64,000 bases of DNA from positions 1 to 64,000 of the forward strand of contig NZ_JAOAOQ010000016.1 in NCBI RefSeq assembly GCF_030398385.1, read 5' to 3'. The translations under genes were made by a program, and so were the position numbers. Positions 60,517-64,000 of this stretch are shown piece after piece. This DNA comes from Aquibium sp. ELW1220 (GTDB lineage Bacteria; Pseudomonadota; Alphaproteobacteria; Rhizobiales; Rhizobiaceae). The notes beneath the pieces were generated by a model. That model was not told where the DNA came from, made no database searches, and worked only from the letters and a program-made list of their open reading frames with translations. Every line of letters starts with the position of its first letter. The stretch's first letter is position 1.

Positions 60517-60859
60517 CGCCCGTCGGCCGGAACCGGCCCGGCTGCGGCGCCTAGACTGAACGCATCGGGTGAGACACGGTAAATGAGGGAGAGGCCGCAT
60601 TCAATCGTTTCATTTGGTTCGAGAGTGGCCCATATCCTGCTCGAACTCGATGGGTCGCCTATAGCCGTGTGGTGCAGCCCATTCCCGAATCCGCGGTCGC
60701 ACCAGCCGAACCGACCGCGCAGACGTTCGAAAACCCGGCACTGTCCTCGCACGCCCCTTCCACCGGGACGGCCTTATCGATCGCCTCAGCTGATACGCGG
60801 TCCGTGTGTTCCAGGACCAGGTGCAGAGGGGCAGCCGGCTCGCCCGTGCGCGGCTCCCC
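60517..60859. other. Junction between the T3SS locus and guaA
   Basis: 343 bp between convergent genes. A short GGCCGG-AA-CCGGCC symmetry lies at 60525-60538 just after the effector stop. The base composition changes at about 60580-60660 (AT-richer). No gene, integrase or clear direct repeat of the guaA 3' end is visible. Confidence 0.4.
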
Positions 60860-62437
60860 TCACTCCCACTCGATCGTGCCCGGCGGCTTGCTCGTCACGT
60901 CGTAGACGACGCGGTTGACGCCCTTGACCTCGTTGATGATGCGGGTGGCGGCGCGGCCGAGGAAATTCATGTCGAAAGGAAAGAAGTCGGCCGTCATGCC
61001 GTCGACCGACGTAACCGCGCGTAGCGCCAGCACGCGGTCGTAGGTGCGGCCGTCGCCCATGACGCCCACGGTCTGCACCGGCAACAGCACGGAGAAGGCC
61101 TGCCAGATCTTGTCATAGAGCCCGGCCTTGCGGATCTCCTCGATGTAGATCGCGTCGGCCTTTCGCAGGATGTCGAGCTTCTCGCGCGTCACCCCGCCGG
61201 GCAGGCGGATGGCGAGGCCCGGGCCGGGGAACGGGTGCCGGCCGATGAAGCTCTCGGGCAGGCCGAGCTCGCGGCCGAGCGCGCGGACCTCGTCCTTGAA
61301 GAGTTCGCGCAACGGCTCCACCAGCGTCATGTTCATGCGCGCGGGCAGCCCGCCGACATTGTGGTGGCTCTTGATGGTGACCGACGGTCCGCCGGAGAAG
61401 GAGACGCTCTCGATCACGTCTGGATAGAGCGTGCCCTGGGCGAGGAAGGTCGGCGCGCCGCGCCCGTCCTCGGCGATCGTCTTCGCCTGCGCCTCGAAGA
61501 CCTCGATGAACAGCCGGCCGATGGTCTTGCGCTTCGTCTCCGGATCCGCCTCGCCCTCGAGCTGGCCGATGAACAGGTCGGACGCATCGACATTGATCAG
61601 CGGGATGTTGAAATGGTCGCGGAACATGCCGACCACCTGCTCGCTCTCGCCCTGCCGCATCAGCCCGTGGTCGACATAGACGCATGTCAGCTGGTCGCCG
61701 ATCGCCTCGTGGATCAGCACCGCCGCGACGGAGGAATCGACGCCGCCCGACAGCGCGCAGAGCACGCGGCCGGAGCCGACCTGGTCGCGGATCTTCTGCA
61801 CCATCTCGGCGCGGTAGGCGGCCATGGTCCAGTCGGACTTGAGGCCGACGATCCGGTGCACGAAGTTGGCCAGCAGCTTGCCGCCGTCGGGCGTATGCAC
61901 GACTTCCGGGTGGAACATGGTGGTGTAGTAGCGCCTCTCCTCGTCGACGCAGATCGCGAACGGCGCGTTCTCGGACGTGCCGATGATCTCGAAGCCCTCG
62001 GGAGCCTCCGTGACGCGGTCGCCGTGGCTCATCCAGACAGGATAGCGCCCGCCGACTTCCCAGACGCCTTCGAAGAGCGGCGAGGCTTTCAGGATCTCGA
62101 CGTCGGCGCGGCCGAACTCGGCGGCATGCCCGCCCTCGACCGTACCGCCGAGCTGCACGGCCATGGTCTGCTGGCCGTAGCAGATGGCGAGGATCGGCAC
62201 GCCGGCCGCAAACACCGCCTGCGGCGCACGGGGCGATCCATCGCGGGTGACCGAGTCCGGCCCGCCGGAGAAGATCACGCCCTTCGGCGCGAGCTTGTCG
62301 AAGCCCTCCTGCGCCTTCTGGAACGGCCAGATCTCGCAGTAGACCCCGGTTTCGCGCACGCGCCTGGCGATCAGCTGGGTGACCTGGCTGCCGAAATCGA
62401 TGATGAGGATGCTGTCGGGATGGGGGATCGTGCTCAT
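60860..62437 (-). CDS. guaA: GMP synthase (glutamine-hydrolysing)
   Basis: 525 residues, the normal length. The N-terminal class I glutamine amidotransferase has nucleophile Cys86 ([11 protein letters not shown]) and His/Glu of the triad in [11 protein letters not shown]. The ATP-pyrophosphatase P-loop is [16 protein letters not shown]. The C-terminal dimer domain ends in [10 protein letters not shown]. It converts XMP to GMP. Its 3' end faces the T3SS locus; the guaA 3' end is a known integration site for mobile islands, including Mesorhizobium tripartite ICEs. Confidence 0.98.
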   Translation of the reverse strand: MSTIPHPDSILIIDFGSQVTQLIARRVRETGVYCEIWPFQKAQEGFDKLAPKGVIFSGGPDSVTRDGSPRAPQAVFAAGVPILAICYGQQTMAVQLGGTVEGGHAAEFGRADVEILKASPLFEGVWEVGGRYPVWMSHGDRVTEAPEGFEIIGTSENAPFAICVDEERRYYTTMFHPEVVHTPDGGKLLANFVHRIVGLKSDWTMAAYRAEMVQKIRDQVGSGRVLCALSGGVDSSVAAVLIHEAIGDQLTCVYVDHGLMRQGESEQVVGMFRDHFNIPLINVDASDLFIGQLEGEADPETKRKTIGRLFIEVFEAQAKTIAEDGRGAPTFLAQGTLYPDVIESVSFSGGPSVTIKSHHNVGGLPARMNMTLVEPLRELFKDEVRALGRELGLPESFIGRHPFPGPGLAIRLPGGVTREKLDILRKADAIYIEEIRKAGLYDKIWQAFSVLLPVQTVGVMGDGRTYDRVLALRAVTSVDGMTADFFPFDMNFLGRAATRIINEVKGVNRVVYDVTSKPPGTIEWE

Positions 62438-62591
62438 GGCGAGCCAGTAGACGAATCGTGCCTTTCCAGCAATCCCGCATGTTGCATTGCGGCGGATTTC
62501 GCCAGGCCAGGCGGTTGGACGGCAAGGCCGGATGCGCGGCCGGGCGAAGCGGCCGCGGCCTGCTGCTCGAGCAGCAACCGCGCCCGCCAGT

Positions 62592-63245
62592 TCAGCCCAG
62601 GACGTGGCCCCGGGCGATTTCCATCTCCAACTGATCCACCACCACTGCCAGCTTCTCGTCGATGACGTGGAGATATTCGGTCCAGTCGCCGACGTGGCGC
62701 AGGTCGGCCGCGCCGTCAGAAATGCCGCGCAGCGCGATCAGCGGCACGTCGAAGCGCTGGCAGGCGCGCAGTACGGCGAAGGTCTCCATGTCGACCATGT
62801 CCTCCGCGATCGCGTCATAGGCGTCGCCGGAGACGATGTTCGCTCCCGTCGACAGCGTCGCTTCCCGCACATCCGCGATCCGCAGGGGAAGCGGGACTAT
62901 AGCCGGCAGGTCGAGGAAGGGCGTGGCGCCACGCGGAAAGCCGAGCGGGGAAGCATCCATGTCGCGATAGGTGACCGAGATGGCCTGGTAGACCTCGGTC
63001 TGCTCCAGCACGCGGCTGCCGGCCGATCCGAGCGAGACGACGAGATCCGGCGTCCGGTCGGTCCTGTCGATCAGGGCCAGCGCGCGGGTCAGTTCGACCG
63101 CTGCCTCCACGGGCCCGACCCCGGTCATCAGCGGTTCGAACCGGGCCCGCAGATGCGCCCCGTACTCGGCAACCGCCGCCATGACGTAGAGAATGCGCCG
63201 GCCCGCGACCTCCTTGAGCAGCGGCTGGCCGGAACGGCCGGTCAT
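62592..63245 (-). CDS. 5'-methylthioadenosine/S-adenosylhomocysteine nucleosidase-type protein
   Basis: 217 residues of the PNP/UDP phosphorylase fold: start strand [43 protein letters not shown], the [12 protein letters not shown] motif with the substrate-binding Met-Glu, and [11 protein letters not shown] with the catalytic Asp. It would hydrolyse MTA/SAH to adenine. Overlaps the thioesterase gene by 4 nt. Confidence 0.85.
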   Translation of the reverse strand: MTGRSGQPLLKEVAGRRILYVMAAVAEYGAHLRARFEPLMTGVGPVEAAVELTRALALIDRTDRTPDLVVSLGSAGSRVLEQTEVYQAISVTYRDMDASPLGFPRGATPFLDLPAIVPLPLRIADVREATLSTGANIVSGDAYDAIAEDMVDMETFAVLRACQRFDVPLIALRGISDGAADLRHVGDWTEYLHVIDEKLAVVVDQLEMEIARGHVLG

Positions 63246-63700
63246 CCCGCGATGCCTTCGCGGCCCTGCACCACCATCATGGTGCCGGTCATGGTCGCGA
63301 CGAGCTTGGCCTCGCCGCTGGCGCTAAAGGCATAGGCCTGGCCGTCCGCGACGATGATCGTGCGGCCCGGCTTGGTGACCGACCCCCTGAACAGGAAGCG
63401 TTCGCCCTTGCCAGGCGCGAGAAGATTGACCTTGAACTCGATGGTGAGCACGGCAGCATCGGCCGGCATCAGCGAGAAGGCCGCATATCCGCAAGCCGAA
63501 TCCAGCGCGGCGGAAATGATGCCGGCGTGGAGGAACCCGTGTTGCTGCGTGAGCGGCTCGGAGAACGGCATCTCGATCTCGACCATGCCTGGCGTGACCT
63601 GCGTCAGTTCGGCCCCGATGGTCTTCATCGCCGCCTGGCGGTCGAAACTCGACCGGACACGTCGCTCGTAGTCGGTGGCCTCGTCGGAAATTTCAGGCAT
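63242..63700 (-). CDS. PaaI-family hotdog-fold thioesterase
   Basis: 152 residues. Hotdog core: VEIEMPFSEPLTQQHGFLHAG, IISAALDSACGYAAFSLMP, VLTIEFKVNLLAPGKGERFL and GRTIIVADGQAYAFSASGE. The QQHGFLHAG...D pattern is the PaaI active-site region (His, Gly, Asp). Probably hydrolyses acyl-CoA thioesters. Overlaps the next gene. Confidence 0.88.
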   Translation of the reverse strand: MPEISDEATDYERRVRSSFDRQAAMKTIGAELTQVTPGMVEIEMPFSEPLTQQHGFLHAGIISAALDSACGYAAFSLMPADAAVLTIEFKVNLLAPGKGERFLFRGSVTKPGRTIIVADGQAYAFSASGEAKLVATMTGTMMVVQGREGIAG

Positions 63701-63756
63701 TCGGTTATCCTCCGTGCCGGTTCGTTATCGCAAAGCGGTGGTGCAGTGACAATCCG

Positions 63757-64000
63757 TCATTGTTGCACTGCAACAGACGAAGCATTGAGCCAAAGGATGG
63801 ATGCGTTGAGCAGCCCGGCGAAGCACACCCAGGCGAGATACGGCACGAAAAGCAGTGCCGCCGGACGATCCGCGCGCCAGGTCAGCGCGATGAACGCGGC
63901 GACCGCGACCGCCATGCCGGTGACGACGACCAGCGCGCCGCCGATCGACTGCAGCGTGAAGAAGGTTGGCGACCAGAGAAAGTTGAACACGAGCTGTACC
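63757..64000 (-). CDS. TspO/MBR-family membrane protein, 5' part outside the window
   Basis: The visible ~80 C-terminal residues contain LVFNFLWSPTFFTLQSIGGA, a hydrophobic helix, RADRPAALLFVPYLAWVCFA and LLNASILWLN, matching helices 4-5 of TspO/MBR (tryptophan-rich sensory) proteins. These bind tetrapyrroles in the membrane. The N-terminal half lies beyond nt 64000. Confidence 0.85.
   Translation of the reverse strand, partial: VQLVFNFLWSPTFFTLQSIGGALVVVTGMAVAVAAFIALTWRADRPAALLFVPYLAWVCFAGLLNASILWLNASSVAVQQ

Noticed and set aside
60525..60538. Terminator after the effector gene
   Set aside because: The symmetry leaves only a 2-nt loop and no T-run; too weak to call.
1..64000. CRISPR array, prophage or integrase
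   Set aside because: No regularly spaced direct repeats, phage structural genes or tyrosine/serine recombinase motifs were seen on either strand.

Overview
The window is high-GC alphaproteobacterial DNA, most likely from a Rhizobiales/Phyllobacteriaceae (Mesorhizobium-like) chromosome. Four things point there: the guaA / nucleoside phosphorylase-like / PaaI thioesterase / TspO block at the right end, a tRNA-Gln(CTG), frequent GTG and TTG starts, and a 43-bp imperfect palindrome of a kind I recall from Mesorhizobium intergenic regions.

Layout. (1) 1-6.6 kb is an accessory patch: a three-gene restriction-modification unit on the minus strand (truncated adenine methyltransferase, DUF4268 nuclease-like protein, large DEAD-helicase/nuclease) and a divergent GIY-YIG protein. 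It abuts the 3' end of tRNA-Gln(CTG) at 6609-6682. (2) 6.7-11.3 kb holds a flavin monooxygenase, a right-handed beta-helix protein without a signal peptide, and a NarL/LuxR-type response regulator. (3) 11.3-11.9 kb is a nest of inverted repeats. (4) 11.9-60.5 kb is one very large type III secretion (T3SS) locus. (5) 60.9-64 kb is housekeeping: guaA, an MTA/SAH nucleosidase-type protein, a PaaI thioesterase and the end of a TspO/MBR gene.

The T3SS is essentially complete. The export apparatus is sctV (12.4 kb) plus sctR-S-T-U; the sorting platform is sctK, sctQ, sctL, sctN and sctO; the rings are sctJ, sctD and the secretin sctC; inner rod and needle are sctI and sctF; sctP is a length-control candidate and sctW the gatekeeper. 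IpaB/YopB-like and IpaC/YopD-like translocators (sctE, sctB) have a SycD/IpgC-type chaperone. There are about five CesT-type class I chaperones, several TPR proteins, a Crp/Fnr regulator, a MASE1 histidine kinase, and a chaperone-effector pair at 57.8-60.5 kb. Translocators and class II chaperones are not part of the symbiotic Rhc T3SS of rhizobia, so this is a different, animal- or protist-type machine.

The parts that look least described are these. A three-gene MotA/TolQ/ExbB + two ExbD/TolR-like module is coupled directly downstream of sctV. An L,D-transpeptidase lipoprotein forms an operon with two orphan genes. A 1,503-residue protein is built from about ten copies of an ~88-residue repeat, and its 498-residue translationally coupled paralogue carries one copy. 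The secretin is a lipoprotein with a T2SS-like N0-N1-N2-N3 layout. SctD carries a ~200-residue C-terminal domain of unknown type. A 744-residue candidate effector contains two copies of an unrecognised ~200-residue domain spaced exactly 280 residues apart. All similarity calls were made by eye from translated sequence; no database search was run.
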